Below, piece by piece: positions 20,201 through 30,499 of a stretch of 64,000 bases of DNA. The notes under the pieces are model-generated. The model made no database searches, was not told the origin of the DNA, and saw only the letters and a list, made by a program, of their open reading frames with translations. A program made the position numbers and the translations under genes. The stretch comes from Tieghemostelium lacteum (lineage: Eukaryota; Evosea; Eumycetozoa; Dictyosteliales; Raperosteliaceae): NCBI GenBank assembly GCA_001606155.1, contig LODT01000034.1, positions 287,665-351,664 on the forward strand, written 5' to 3'. Position 1 is the stretch's first letter. Each line of letters begins with the position of its first letter.

Positions 20201-23199
20201 CTGTTCAAAATGAATTTCAGTAGTGAGGAATGGTTCAACAGTTCTAGGTGTATCAGGATGTTCGCTGAAGGTTATAGAATCACCATGATGAATCTTATGG
20301 TCCTCCAAAGACTCATAGTCATCATTGAGATTCTTGTTTTGATTGTACAAATAGATAGTCTGAGGATTCTGTGAACCAATCTTCATAGCTACCAAATGCT
20401 TGACATTGAGAATAGTCTCATTGGACTTTACATCCAACTTGAACTTATCCTTCAACCCAATGACATTGATGGTGATCATTGGAGAATAGTTTCTCTTGAA
20501 TGAATCTGCAATTCTAGATCCAAAGTCTTCCAAGTACTTTTTGATAACTGATAAACAACGAGATTTAGCCAAGTTATCTGGAGATTTCTGAGCAAGATTA
20601 GACATGCAGATATTGAGGAACTCGTCAGGTTGCATCATTAGATGTTTCATGTACTGTTCAATCAAGAATGCAATAGAGTTTCTACCGACATCTTCATTGT
20701 GTGATTCCAAAACAATTCTCCAGAGATCATCAAGACCGATAATCTCTTGTTGCTGTTGAGATGTACCATCCATTTGATGTTGTTGAACAGCAACTTTCAA
20801 AGCATTCATTATGTATATAAAAAATTGAAGAGCTTGGAATTCAATGTTTTTAAAAGACAATGATTTAAAGAGAGCTAAAAGTCCGAGTAAGTGATGTTCA
20901 GAGAGTGAGACTTGAAGTTTCTCAAGGATAAATGTGTAGAATGCCATACGATCAGAGATTGTAAGACCACGAACTACAAAACAATCCCAAAGTACAGCAA
21001 AGTTTTCAGTGGTAGGTACTATATTAGGACATTGATTGTAAATGAATGCCAAGAAGGAGAAATAGTCATTTACATGATTCTGGTGAGAATGTTTACCAAC
21101 TAAGGCCATTTGGTCAATAGCCTGATCGTCGAGATCCATCATTTGCTTATCACGAATTATTTTACATTGACCAGTGTAGTGACTGATCTGTTGGTACAAC
21201 GAGGATACCAAGTGATATTGTGCGTCTACTTGTTCGACAATCTGTGTCAGTTCTGCCATTTGATCCTGACCACGATTCATCACTGGTGATTTCTTTCTAT
21301 TTAGACTTGACATGATATTATAGATCAGACGTAAACTGAATATCACAGTAGTATGTTTCTTTAAATTTTCAAAACATTTATCCAAATAGTGTCCTTTCAA
21401 TTGACCATACTTATTCAATGAATCTTGTAATAACTGTAATGCCTGTTCTGATAAATCTAAATTTACATCACATTCATCTTGGAAGAGATTCCAAAATATT
21501 TCAATACCTTTTGGTAAATATTGTTGTTGTTGCTGTTGTTGTGGTTGTGGTTGTGGTTGAGATCCCTCACTTGTATTATTATTGTTGTTATTATTATTAT
21601 TATTGTTATTATTTGACAATTGTTGTTGTTGTTGATAGAGTTGTACTAACTGTGGAGAGGGTATAAGAGACTGAATCAATTGTAATGTATGATGAGTATA
21701 GTGATCATATGGAATCTTTTCAATTTTTTCAAAGAGATATTCCATATCTTCAATTTGAAGATAGTTCGCAATTTTACCAATGGTATCATAAATTTCATTT
21801 TCAATAGTCTCATGTTTACCCAAACCAGCATTCCAAATCATATCTAAATATCTTCTTTCAAATGCCTTTTGTTCAACCAAGAATTTTAATATTTCTGTAC
21901 ATTTTTGAATTAATTGAATGTGCATTGTCTCTCCATACAGTTGATCAACTAATTTATTCTCTTTAATCCAATCTACAATTTTACTATATATAATAAGTTT
22001 AAAAATAAATATGTATGAATAAAGTTAGTTTTAGAGGGTTTCACAAATCATTTAGAGTTCTGAGAGATTGTAAACATACGCTGGTGGAACTGTATTATAG
22101 CTAGAGTAATGTGAATAGGAAGACATATTTGAAAATGGTTGATTCATATTTCTATTCATGTATTGACCACTTTCATATCTAATATATCTAATAATATCAT
22201 TTAGACCTGCATTTCTCTTTTCGAGTGATGGTGATTTAAAACACTTGAGTGATACCTCTAGATTGTGTTGTGAAAGTATTTCTGAAAGTGAGCTCTCATA
22301 ATCTAGGTGATTGGTAATCTCACAAAGATACATGTTGATACCTTCCAAATCCTTTTTACTTTCATTCTTAAACTCTTCATCAGAAGTTCCTAATATTTTT
22401 TGATATACAATACTAACAAGTTCTTCAATTACCTTGACATCAATCTTTTCAGCAATTCGTTTTGTCAACTATTAATTTAAAAAAAAAAAAATAAGAATAT
22501 ATATTAATACACCAGATATTACCTCTCTCTCTCTCTCCTCTCTTCTATTATACTATACCTTTTTAATAACACCAATAATCTTTTTAATAGTTTCAAATGA
22601 ACATTTGAAATTTCTAATTCTATCAATGAGAATATCAAGACCATGTTCATCAAAGAAAAAGGTTGCCTCATGTTTGGCAATTTTTGATTGGTAGTCGTCC
22701 ATTTGTTGATGGTGATATCTGTAATCTCTAAGATATTTTGGTGAAAAGATGAATGACAATGTCTTTAAATTGTCTGAATTGAATTCCTCTTGTGTTAATT
22801 TATAGAGTACAACCTTTATACAGGATTTAAAGAATTGATCTATTTTCTGAATGGTTTCATTTTGAATACCTGGGCTATAAAGATGATAACAATATATATA
22901 GATAAGAAAAAAAAAAAAGAAAAATTAAGGAAATTGGAATGTGTGAGTTTTTTTTTGATGATCACATTAGTTGATGTTGAATAGTACAACACTTACATTT
23001 TATACCAAATAATTTCAATCATGTCACCTAATTTCTCTGGATTGGTAAAGTAGTCAACTACAGGGCCTTCTGTGTGTTGTGGATCAAGTTTGAGCTTTTC
23101 AGTCATGTGCTCTAATATCTTTCCAATGTCTTTATCCTCCATGCCTTTGAGAACATCAACAAAATATGCTACATCTCTTAGATTTTCATTGTTTGACAT
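14267..23199 (-). CDS. Giant ubiquitin-specific protease, USP9X/USP24/USP34 class
   Basis: Deubiquitinase of about 2874 residues in four exons: 22997-23199, 22559-22874, 22080-22468 and 14267-21983. All junctions have GT/AG ends and compatible phases, and the summed length is an exact codon multiple. Exon 3 encodes CFKSPSLEKRNAGLNDI, typical of the N-terminal helical repeats of this class. A ubiquitin-like fold lies at about residues 800-880 (ITINVIGLKDKFKLDV...), followed by the catalytic UCH domain at about 1350-1700 with the Cys box NLGATCYINS (Cys near 1362) and His box SGHYYSYIK (His near 1633). Paired CxxC (CSQC) suggests a zinc-binding finger. Both catalytic residues are present, so it should be active. 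Poly-Asn/Gln tracts interrupt the N- and C-terminal alpha-solenoid parts. It is a single housekeeping-type gene, divergent from the regulator at 24651. Confidence 0.9.
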
Positions 23200-24650
23200 T
23201 TTATAAAATGGTGATGATCAGATGTGTTTTTGTATGTTTATATAAATATATCTATTTTTGTGTTTTAGTATAACTTTAATTGACTGTTTTCAAAAGATAT
23301 ATAAGTTTTAATGTATATAATGTGGTGTGTGTGTGTGATAGTAAATAGAATATTACTATTCAATTGTCTATAATCTAATATAGAGAATGTGTGTAAAGAT
23401 AAAATAAAACAAAAAAAAAAAATCAAAAAAAAATTTAATTAATTTTTTCTCAATTTTTTAATTTAAAAATTTCAAATCAATAAATTCACTTTACAATGAA
23501 AATAATAGAAATTATTTTATATATTGCTTATAAAAATGTATATCCTGAGGATATTACTATAAAAATAATAATAAACTAAATTAAATTAGATAGATATAAA
23601 TAAACAATTCATAATCAAAGAAAAACTTTTTTTTAGATATTTTAAAATTATTTTCAAAGTGTTATTTTCAAAAAAAAAAAAAAAAAGAATTAAATGAACT
23701 TTATGTTTGATGTTCTCTTAATTTTAAATTCCCACATCTCTTTAGTTAAAAGAAATAATATCTTAAGAGATTTGTGATGAAATTATTAAAAATTAAAATA
23801 ATAATAATAATTTCTAAGTTCAAAAAGTTTTTGAAAGGTGAATGAATTACAAACCCCCAATTTTGTGATAAGAATAATTAATATTTAGAAATTGTAAATA
23901 TGTGTTTGTGATGGATTACAATTGTAAAATGTACTTTTGACATTGTTATTTGTAAGTGTGTTAATTCCATTAATCTGGTGTATGGATTGTAGATTTCGTG
24001 TTTTGTGGGGGGTATTGTTTGGTAGAGATGACATTGTACAATTATAGTAATATCCATGGTATTAACACTGGTATGGTGGAAATAGTAAAACAAATGATAC
24101 ACCGATGATTCACCATCGCCCACTATATTTCCCCTTTCTTTCACAACAATAATCGTAGAGATATAAGTACATCATATCAAACTCCAAAAAATCTTTGTGT
24201 TAAACACACACCCACATTTCACACACATTAGTGAGAACACAACATTGTTTTTATACTATCACTCCCCACACCCACACTCACAATCTCAAAAAACCAAATA
24301 AAAACTATAACACACTGCGTACTGGGTATCATTTTCTATTGTATAATAACCCAATAGATTATTGTTATTGGTTAGATAGGGTATTTTATTTGACGACCAA
24401 TTTATTATAATTATATGAGAAAATATGTGTGTGTTTTTTTTTAATTTCTACCTTTTTTTATTTGTATTTCTATTCTCAATTCATTAATTTATTCAATCCA
24501 CTTTCCTATCTTTTCTAGATTTTATTAATATTTCATTGTTGTTTCACCAGATAGAAATTATATCTAATTTTCCATTTCTTTTTCTCCAATCTTTTTCCCA
24601 ATCTCTTTCCCTCCGTCTCTATCTATCAATCACACCTTCGAATCACTAAA
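23200..24650. promoter_or_regulatory. Long divergent intergenic region with CA-rich G-box-like sites
   Basis: 1.45 kb between two divergent genes, much longer than most spacers here. The left half is A+T homopolymer-rich. The right half, upstream of the 24651 gene, holds CA/GT clusters: CACACACCCACA at 24205-24216, and CCCCACACCCACACTCAC from 24264. They resemble the GT/CA-rich elements (complement GGGTGTG) bound by G-box binding factor at developmental promoters in Dictyostelium. The last roughly 100 bases before the ATG are strongly pyrimidine-rich. A small minus-strand open frame at 23878-24144 has no domain or codon support. Confidence 0.4.
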
Positions 24651-26114
24651 ATGAATTATAACTTTGATACCACAAATATAATGGGCAGTCCAATGCCACT
24701 GATTAATATCAGTGGGGGACTTCCCATTGTCTCTAAACATCATATTAGTGGCAGTGGGTCTAATGTTAAGAAATCAAAATTTCAAATTTCACCTCCAACA
24801 GATGAGGAGACATCTCCCAATATGTATACAAAGAAATCTAAAGCATTAAATAATGCTAATATGTCACTGGTTCCATGTAAAGTACCTCAAAAGATTAATA
24901 CCTATCCAGTGACTCCATCATCAAATATGAATACTCCCATCATAACAAATAGCCATTTGAATCTAAACCCAAATAGTACTGCCTATATGATAAACAATAC
25001 CTATTCTAGTATACTTCAAGTTGTCGAACAGGAATCCATTTCCACTGAAAATGTAATTATAAATAACCGTAATGCTAGTGCACACATTGTTGTCAAAAAC
25101 ACATGTTTTGTAGTAAAGATAAAGTCCATGGACATGAATATTCTAAATTTCTCAAATAACTGTTTGGTAAAGGCAGCTTTATTCTACGCTAATGAACCTT
25201 TGAAAGAGGTTAGTTACATCCAGACACCTCCAATAAACTATTTTGGAGCTTCCACAGGTCAAGGTGAATACTTTGCATTGGATATTAAGATTTCTATACT
25301 TTCGAGCCAACATCAAGGAAATATGTTTTATATAATGTTTTATGTATCAGATCCTACAAAACCAACTCAACAGCCATACCAAGTACTCTCCCACCCCATT
25401 CGTGTAGTTTCCAAAGTCGATCACATTAAAAAGGATGGAAATGGAGGTTGTGAAAAGAAACAAACTTTTATTGATATCTTAACTGACCGATTAACAACTT
25501 TGGAGAATATTCACATGTCGCAATCTAATATTCTATCCATAATGATGAAACAAAGAGGTCTACCATTCAACGACATTGTTCTCACTGAATTTGACGATGA
25601 ATCCATTGTCCAATTCACAGAAGGACTACAACAAAAACAAATACCCAAACAACAAATACCACAACCACCACCACACAATAGTAATTCAAAACAAACAGCA
25701 GAAAGATTTTTAGATTCATTTAATAAGGTCATTAAAGTTTATAAAAAGTATAAAGAAGATCAAATAGCAATAGTAGATCAAAATGATCAAGTTAATAATA
25801 ATAATAATAATATATTAAATAGCGATCCTCTTTTAAATGAATTAGAAAATCAAGATCAAATCGAACAACAAAACAAAAATAGTAATAGCAATAGTAGTGT
25901 AGTTCCAAGTAGTCCAAAACCAATGGAACTAGCTAAATTCCTTGATAGCTTAACAGAAAGTGAAAAATCAATACTTTCTGATCTATTAGATTCTTTGACT
26001 TTTAATGAACCAAATCTACTTAAAGGTCAAGAAGAAAACTGTCAGTGTGATAATTGTCCACATAGAAAATTATTTATGGAGCATATAGCCTATAATAATC
26101 ATGCCAGTATATAA
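24651..26114 (+). CDS. Possible CudA-like transcription regulator
   Basis: A 487-residue intronless protein. The N terminus (about 1-120) is low-complexity Ser/Asn/Thr-rich with short basic patches (KKSKF, KKSKA). Residues about 125-265 form a predicted beta-rich domain ending HPIRVVSKVDHIKK, followed by DILTDRLTTLENIHMSQSNIL, probably a short helix. I recall this order (beta-rich core, PI-VVSK segment, basic stretch, then an LxxLE helix) from CudA-type DNA-binding proteins of dictyostelids and Entamoeba, but I cannot align it here. The C-terminal half has Gln/Asn runs and ends with a CxCDNCPHRKLF motif, possibly metal binding. The long upstream region with G-box-like sites fits a developmental regulator. 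An unrelated dictyostelid nuclear protein is the main alternative. Confidence 0.5.
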   Translation: MNYNFDTTNIMGSPMPLINISGGLPIVSKHHISGSGSNVKKSKFQISPPTDEETSPNMYTKKSKALNNANMSLVPCKVPQKINTYPVTPSSNMNTPIITNSHLNLNPNSTAYMINNTYSSILQVVEQESISTENVIINNRNASAHIVVKNTCFVVKIKSMDMNILNFSNNCLVKAALFYANEPLKEVSYIQTPPINYFGASTGQGEYFALDIKISILSSQHQGNMFYIMFYVSDPTKPTQQPYQVLSHPIRVVSKVDHIKKDGNGGCEKKQTFIDILTDRLTTLENIHMSQSNILSIMMKQRGLPFNDIVLTEFDDESIVQFTEGLQQKQIPKQQIPQPPPHNSNSKQTAERFLDSFNKVIKVYKKYKEDQIAIVDQNDQVNNNNNNILNSDPLLNELENQDQIEQQNKNSNSNSSVVPSSPKPMELAKFLDSLTESEKSILSDLLDSLTFNEPNLLKGQEENCQCDNCPHRKLFMEHIAYNNHASI

Positions 26115-26243
26115 ATATCTCATTAATAAATTTATTTAGATACATTAGCAATATAAATGATCTTATTTTTTTTTTATTTTAATTTTACAATTTTATATGA
26201 ATTTGCGTTTATAGAAATTCAATGAAAAAGATACTCAATAGAT

Positions 26244-26829
26244 TTAAAAAGCACCTCCAAGACGTAACTTATTAATGTTTACATAAACACTACCAGTTTC
26301 TTTGGTTTTTTCTTCATCTTTGTAAACTTTAATAGTTTCTTGTACTCTAATAAGATCAGTTACTTTTGAGATATCAATATAAGCTCTACCAATAAAATCA
26401 TTTCTAAAAGTATCTTTATCCCAAAGCTCCAAAACTAATTTTGTAAGTTTCTTATTGACTATAACCTCCTCTTCAAAATTCCAAGTTGGGGACAATGTCT
26501 TTTCTTGTACTGGAGTTTCACATAACCAACGTGATGCAAAAATACTATCATTTTCAGCTTTTCCAATTCTAACATATGGATCACTTAAACCTAAATCCCA
26601 AACATTTTATATTGAATAGAATTAATAAAAAAAACAAATTAAAGTCTATATTTTAAAAGAATTAATAATTACCATTTGGATCAGTAGCCTCATTAACTTT
26701 TCCACTGATGATTTGAACAATCATGATATCATGTTTCTTTGGGTCAGCTTTTCTTCCACTTTCCTTTTTCTCTTTTGGTTCTTGATAACCTAGAGCTTTA
26801 CGTACTGCTTTACTTTGATATACTGACAT
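26244..26829 (-). CDS. C2-domain protein
   Basis: Small cytosolic C2 protein of about 167 residues. Exon 1 is 26673-26829 (start MSVYQSKAV) and exon 2 is 26244-26590, with an 82-bp intron inside the Asn-Gly of TDPNGLSDPY. The C2 fold is evident: an N-terminal beta-strand, DPNGLSDPYV with the first calcium-binding aspartates, LSPTWNFEE, then LWDKDTFRNDFIG with the second set. C2 domains bind phospholipids, often with calcium. About 45 basic residues precede the domain (KKESGRKADPKKHD). It lies head-to-tail with a paralog at 27051. Confidence 0.86.
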
Positions 26830-27050
26830 TTTAATAATATATTTTTATTTTTTTAAGGATATGAATGGACTTAAAAAGAAATCGAAAATAAAAATATCTT
26901 TGGTGAGACAAGGGTCACATTATAAATTTCCATGAATTTTACACAACACAAAAAAAACATATCAAGAGAATGGCTTTAACAAAAAATTTTGTTAATGGTT
27001 TGGTAAATTTTATATTTGATAATAATACAAGAATGATAATACACAAGGTG

Positions 27051-27515
27051 TTAGGAAGAGTCACTGAATGTTGCTGATTTGCTAATGATAACCCAAACAG
27101 TTCCTGCTTCTTTTTTGTCACCTTCATTCTTGTATATTTTAAAACCTTGATTTATAAATGACTTGTAATCTGATAATTCTGAGATATCAACATAGGCTCT
27201 ACCTATATAATCATTTCTAAAGGTATCTTTATCCCAGAGTTCAATGATTATTCTGTCAATGTCTTTTCCAATGATAACCTCTTCCATGTAATTCCATGTT
27301 GGTGACAATGTCTTTTCTTGTACTTCTGTCTCTACCAACCAACGAGATGCAAATAAACTGTCACTCTTAACCTTTCCTATTCTTACATAGGGATCACTTA
27401 GACCATTTGGATCAGTAGCTTCCAATACTGTAGCATTCAATATATTAAATGAGATTACATCATATTTTGTTGGGTCAATCTTCTTTTGTTCTACTCTTTT
27501 ATCTTTGGTTTCCAT
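27051..27515 (-). CDS. C2-domain protein, tandem paralog
   Basis: A 154-residue single-exon C2 protein. DPNGLSDPYVRIGK, LSPTWNYMEE and LWDKDTFRNDYIGRAYVDIS match the neighbour at 26244 almost word for word, with calcium-ligand Asp residues in both loops. It lacks the intron that the neighbour has in the same DPNG codon. The two therefore differ by intron loss or gain after duplication. A phospholipid-binding role is inferred from the domain. Confidence 0.86.
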   Translation of the reverse strand: METKDKRVEQKKIDPTKYDVISFNILNATVLEATDPNGLSDPYVRIGKVKSDSLFASRWLVETEVQEKTLSPTWNYMEEVIIGKDIDRIIIELWDKDTFRNDYIGRAYVDISELSDYKSFINQGFKIYKNEGDKKEAGTVWVIISKSATFSDSS

Positions 27516-28009
27516 CCTACTTATCTTGCAACAACTCTAAAACTAATAATAAATAATTTAAATTCATCAAAAAAATATCTTTTTCATTCTTTTCACATCT
27601 TTATTATTTGAAAAATGACCTTTTGAATTTCTATAAATCTTTAAATTTTAAAAAAGTACTTTCAATTACTTTTTTTATCTTATTAATAAACATACTCATT
27701 ACTCTATATGATCAATCAAATAATTTTTTAATTTATATAAGTCCACTGCTGGGCAAAAATTCAACTAAAAAACTAAAAAACCCCCATTACGCACCAAAAA
27801 AAAAAAAGTGAATGCGAGGGTTATAACTCAAAAAAATTTCAACAGCATTGCGAATACAACCCTTATCCCTAGAATTCAAAGAGCTTAAATAAAAAAAAAC
27901 TATTTAAAAATATGATGATTATATTTAATACATCTATATTTATTTATTTATTTTTAATTTATTTATTAATTATTTTATCATTATATTATTTATATATTTA
28001 ATTTATTAT
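27516..28009. other. AT-rich divergent spacer
   Basis: About 490 bp between the C2 gene and the second membrane-protein gene. The open stretch around 27608-27811 has no ATG start and ends in Lys codons from an A run, so I do not call it a gene. The last 110 bases before 28010 are almost pure A/T and probably contain the promoter. Confidence 0.55.
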
Positions 28010-29056
28010 ATGAATAGCCTGTTTTCTACAGATTTTAAACAATATTTGTTAAAATGTCAGCCATCCGTAAAAAGAATAACATTGATGGTTTTAATATCAA
28101 CTTTTTTGATAAGTTATGGTGAATATACATTGTTTGTGCAAGATGATCAAATTAGAGCTACTGGATGTTCTGTGCCGTTGCCTGGAGGTGACTACTCTGA
28201 TTCTACACTCAGGAATTGTTTTGAAGCTGGGTTATTTAAATGTATACAGTCAACTTATTCAACAAGTTCGAATGAAACATTGGCTTTTCAAGTACCATTT
28301 CTAGGTACACCTGATGACAAGGTATCGAGAGCTACTGGTACTCTATGCATTCTATTTTTTATAAATTTTATGATTTCATTTCAGGTGTCATCTGTATTGG
28401 GCTATTTGAAAAAGAAAAGAATTCAAGATATACTGGCAGATTCTGGAGTGTTTTTGAAAGGAAATCTTCAAAATGAGAATAGGAATCTAATGTATGTCAT
28501 GGGAAGTGGGATATGCTACTTGATTATAAAATTGGTGTACCTTAGAAACAAGATTGTTTATTATGGTAAATTGGAATGTAATGGAGATCTAATGTATGAA
28601 TTGGAGCTTACACTTACTATGGGGTCAATTGTTGGTACTCTCATAACTTCGGGTCTATTTGCTATATTCCTTCCATTGTCTTTGGTTGGTAATTATATAA
28701 ACTATCTTAGTGACTTGGATTTCAAGAATCTAATGTACACTTTCACCTCTGACAATTTTATACAATTTACAAAATTACAAGAATTCGATTTGAATTTATT
28801 TAAATTACTATTTTCGGACTATGTCAATCAGAAATACAGATATTCAACCTATTTGGAAAAGGTTAAAAGAAGAAATATATTTCATTGTACCACTACATCA
28901 ACTGGAGAAATATCCGAATTTCTCTTAGATTTACAATCCAAAAACACACATATTTTGGTATTTAAGCCAATGACTTCACTGCAATCCAATACATATACAA
29001 TCAACAATCAAGAAGGTGCCAATGAATCTTTATTAGTTTTAAAAGAATTAAAATAA
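28010..29056 (+). CDS. Four-span membrane protein, paralog of 5987-7012
   Basis: A 348-residue membrane protein colinear with the one at 5987-7012. Shared features are the N terminus MNS.F..DFK, the first membrane segment ending SYGEY, a Cys-containing lumenal loop (ATGCSVPLPGG, RNCFEAG, FKCIQST), GYLKKKRIQDIL after the second segment, and KVKRRNIFHCTTTS plus EFLLDLQSK in the tail. The strongest conservation lies in the two predicted cytosolic segments, which suggests binding sites there. It converges on an ML-domain gene with only 14 bp between stops. No function is known to me. Confidence 0.82.
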   Translation: MNSLFSTDFKQYLLKCQPSVKRITLMVLISTFLISYGEYTLFVQDDQIRATGCSVPLPGGDYSDSTLRNCFEAGLFKCIQSTYSTSSNETLAFQVPFLGTPDDKVSRATGTLCILFFINFMISFQVSSVLGYLKKKRIQDILADSGVFLKGNLQNENRNLMYVMGSGICYLIIKLVYLRNKIVYYGKLECNGDLMYELELTLTMGSIVGTLITSGLFAIFLPLSLVGNYINYLSDLDFKNLMYTFTSDNFIQFTKLQEFDLNLFKLLFSDYVNQKYRYSTYLEKVKRRNIFHCTTTSTGEISEFLLDLQSKNTHILVFKPMTSLQSNTYTINNQEGANESLLVLKELK

Positions 29057-29070
29057 ATTTATTTTAAGTT

Positions 29071-29499
29071 TTAAAGGTCAACTGAAAAGTTTACACATGT
29101 TATGGATTCTGATGATCCATCTTTTGCAGAGATTTCTCCATAGAATTTACCAGATGGTAACCAAGGAGGTAGACTAGATGAATAGGAGAAAACAAAGGGT
29201 CCTATTGGAATTGGACATTCTAGATCTTTTGAACAGATATCTAATTGCTCGTTAATGACTCTAATGAATAGGTATTTTCCAGTAATTCTAACACTACCAT
29301 GTTCAATTGGTTTAATTAATTTACCTTGAATTTGTAATGTTACATTATGACCTGGTACTAATGGGTATGGTTCAACAGTGACATTACTAATCTCTAAATA
29401 TTTTGAAGGTGTATCATTACAAAGTTTAGTTGTATATGCACTTTTACATATAGATATATTAAAAACTAATAGTACTAGTATATAAAAATACTTGTTCAT
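29071..29499 (-). CDS. Secreted ML-domain (NPC2-like) protein
   Basis: A 142-residue protein with a signal peptide (MNKYFYILVLLVFNISICKS) and an ML fold. PYPLVPGHNVTLQIQGKL matches the strand order of NPC2-like proteins. The Cys pattern is one near the mature N terminus (KLCND), a pair in CSKDLEC, and one in ITCVNF. The ending SITCVNFSVDL parallels QIACVNFVMDI of the ML protein at 7556. Several N-glycosylation sequons (NVT) fit secretion. It is convergent with the membrane-protein gene on its left. Confidence 0.8.
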   Translation of the reverse strand: MNKYFYILVLLVFNISICKSAYTTKLCNDTPSKYLEISNVTVEPYPLVPGHNVTLQIQGKLIKPIEHGSVRITGKYLFIRVINEQLDICSKDLECPIPIGPFVFSYSSSLPPWLPSGKFYGEISAKDGSSESITCVNFSVDL

Positions 29500-29775
29500 T
29501 TCAATCTATAAATAAATTGAAGAGGTATTTTTAATTAATTTTATACACATTATAATGTATTTTCATTTTTGCAGATTTTTGTAAAATGTGGGGGATGGGG
29601 GGGTGTTTTACACCAATCGACAATAGATTCTCTATATCGATAAAACTGATATTCAAATATTTATAAGATGGGTTTTACACTTCATAAAAACCGCCTTTTT
29701 TGTTAATTAATTATATTCAATAGAGATTGAAAAAATGAAAATTTTATTTAATTTTTGTTTTAATATGGAGCTTAC
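29500..29775. other. Spacer, no gene seen
   Basis: About 275 bp containing a short G-run (GGGGGATGGGGGGG near 29588-29603) that is unusual in this A+T-rich sequence. It should hold the promoter of the ML gene on the minus strand. No open frame is convincing. Confidence 0.5.
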
Positions 29776-29966
29776 CAGAATAGCACCAAAGAACCAAACC
29801 AGATGTGGAACCTTTCAACGTCTAATCTATGATCAGCTGCAAGTATTGGATCCCAGTAGCCCAAACTTTCAAGTTCCTCCTCTATAAATCTCTTCTCATT
29901 AATTGGCACCAAGGGTTTTGGAACTTCCTCCAAAGATTTAGTAGAAATAGAGATTTGAATATTTTG
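29776..29966 (-). pseudogene. Isolated coding fragment, possibly complex I ESSS/NDUFB11-like
   Basis: An open stretch of 63 codons ends at a good splice donor (TTCTG then GTAAGC at 29775). The core residues GYWDPILAADHRLDVE are followed by FHIWFGSLVLF, the start of a membrane segment. The order Gly-Tyr...Asp-Pro...Asp...Phe-hydrophobic resembles the single-span complex I subunit NDUFB11/ESSS, but this rests on a short motif. Neither a start exon in the same frame nor a downstream exon completing the membrane span is found nearby; an ATG at about 30044 opens another frame. I infer a gene fragment or the remains of a moved gene. A real gene with exons I could not join is the alternative. Confidence 0.35.
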
Positions 29967-30499
29967 TTAATGAGTTGGTCATTAACGGATGGTTTACAAT
30001 GATCTTGGATAACGCATTGTTTACTATTGCCACTAATTGCTGACATGTCACTACTTTTTGGAAAAACAATTAGTAATATACAGATTTGATGCTTTCTAGA
30101 CGTGGTTCATCTAAATTTTTATTCAGGATAGTTGTTTTAATGGCATCTATATATTTTAATATTCACTATTCTGTTATATCTATTTTTTTTTTTTGAGTGC
30201 TCACAAATTTTCTTTGAATCTAAAAGTTTTTTATTCAATAATTATTTTCATTTTTTACAATATTTCAAAAACAAAGTAAGCAAAAAGTATTAAAAGCAAG
30301 TATGTAGCCTTTAGACCTATAACTGCAGGAGTTTGAAGATACTTATGTTTTTGAATTGTCAAAGTGTGAAAATGGCGAATTAAATAATCAATTCTATTAG
30401 TGACCACTTTTGTACAATGAATATCTTTTTGTGGAATTTTAGACTAAAACATGTTTTAAAAGTAAATACAAAAAAAACGGGTAGTTATTTATTTTAAAC
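29967..30499. other. AT-rich spacer
   Basis: About 530 bp between the fragment at 29776 and the hydrolase gene. The left 80 bp can be read as MSAISGNSKQC... on the minus strand but does not join the fragment in frame without an assumed intron. The rest should include the hydrolase promoter. Nothing else is seen. Confidence 0.45.

Noticed and set aside
23878-24144. 88-codon minus-strand open frame in the divergent spacer
   Set aside because: His/Thr-rich noise from CA-rich DNA, no domain, no splice partners.
27608-27811. 67-codon open stretch with a hydrophobic segment
   Set aside because: No ATG start, ends in Lys codons from an A run, and lies in an expected promoter.
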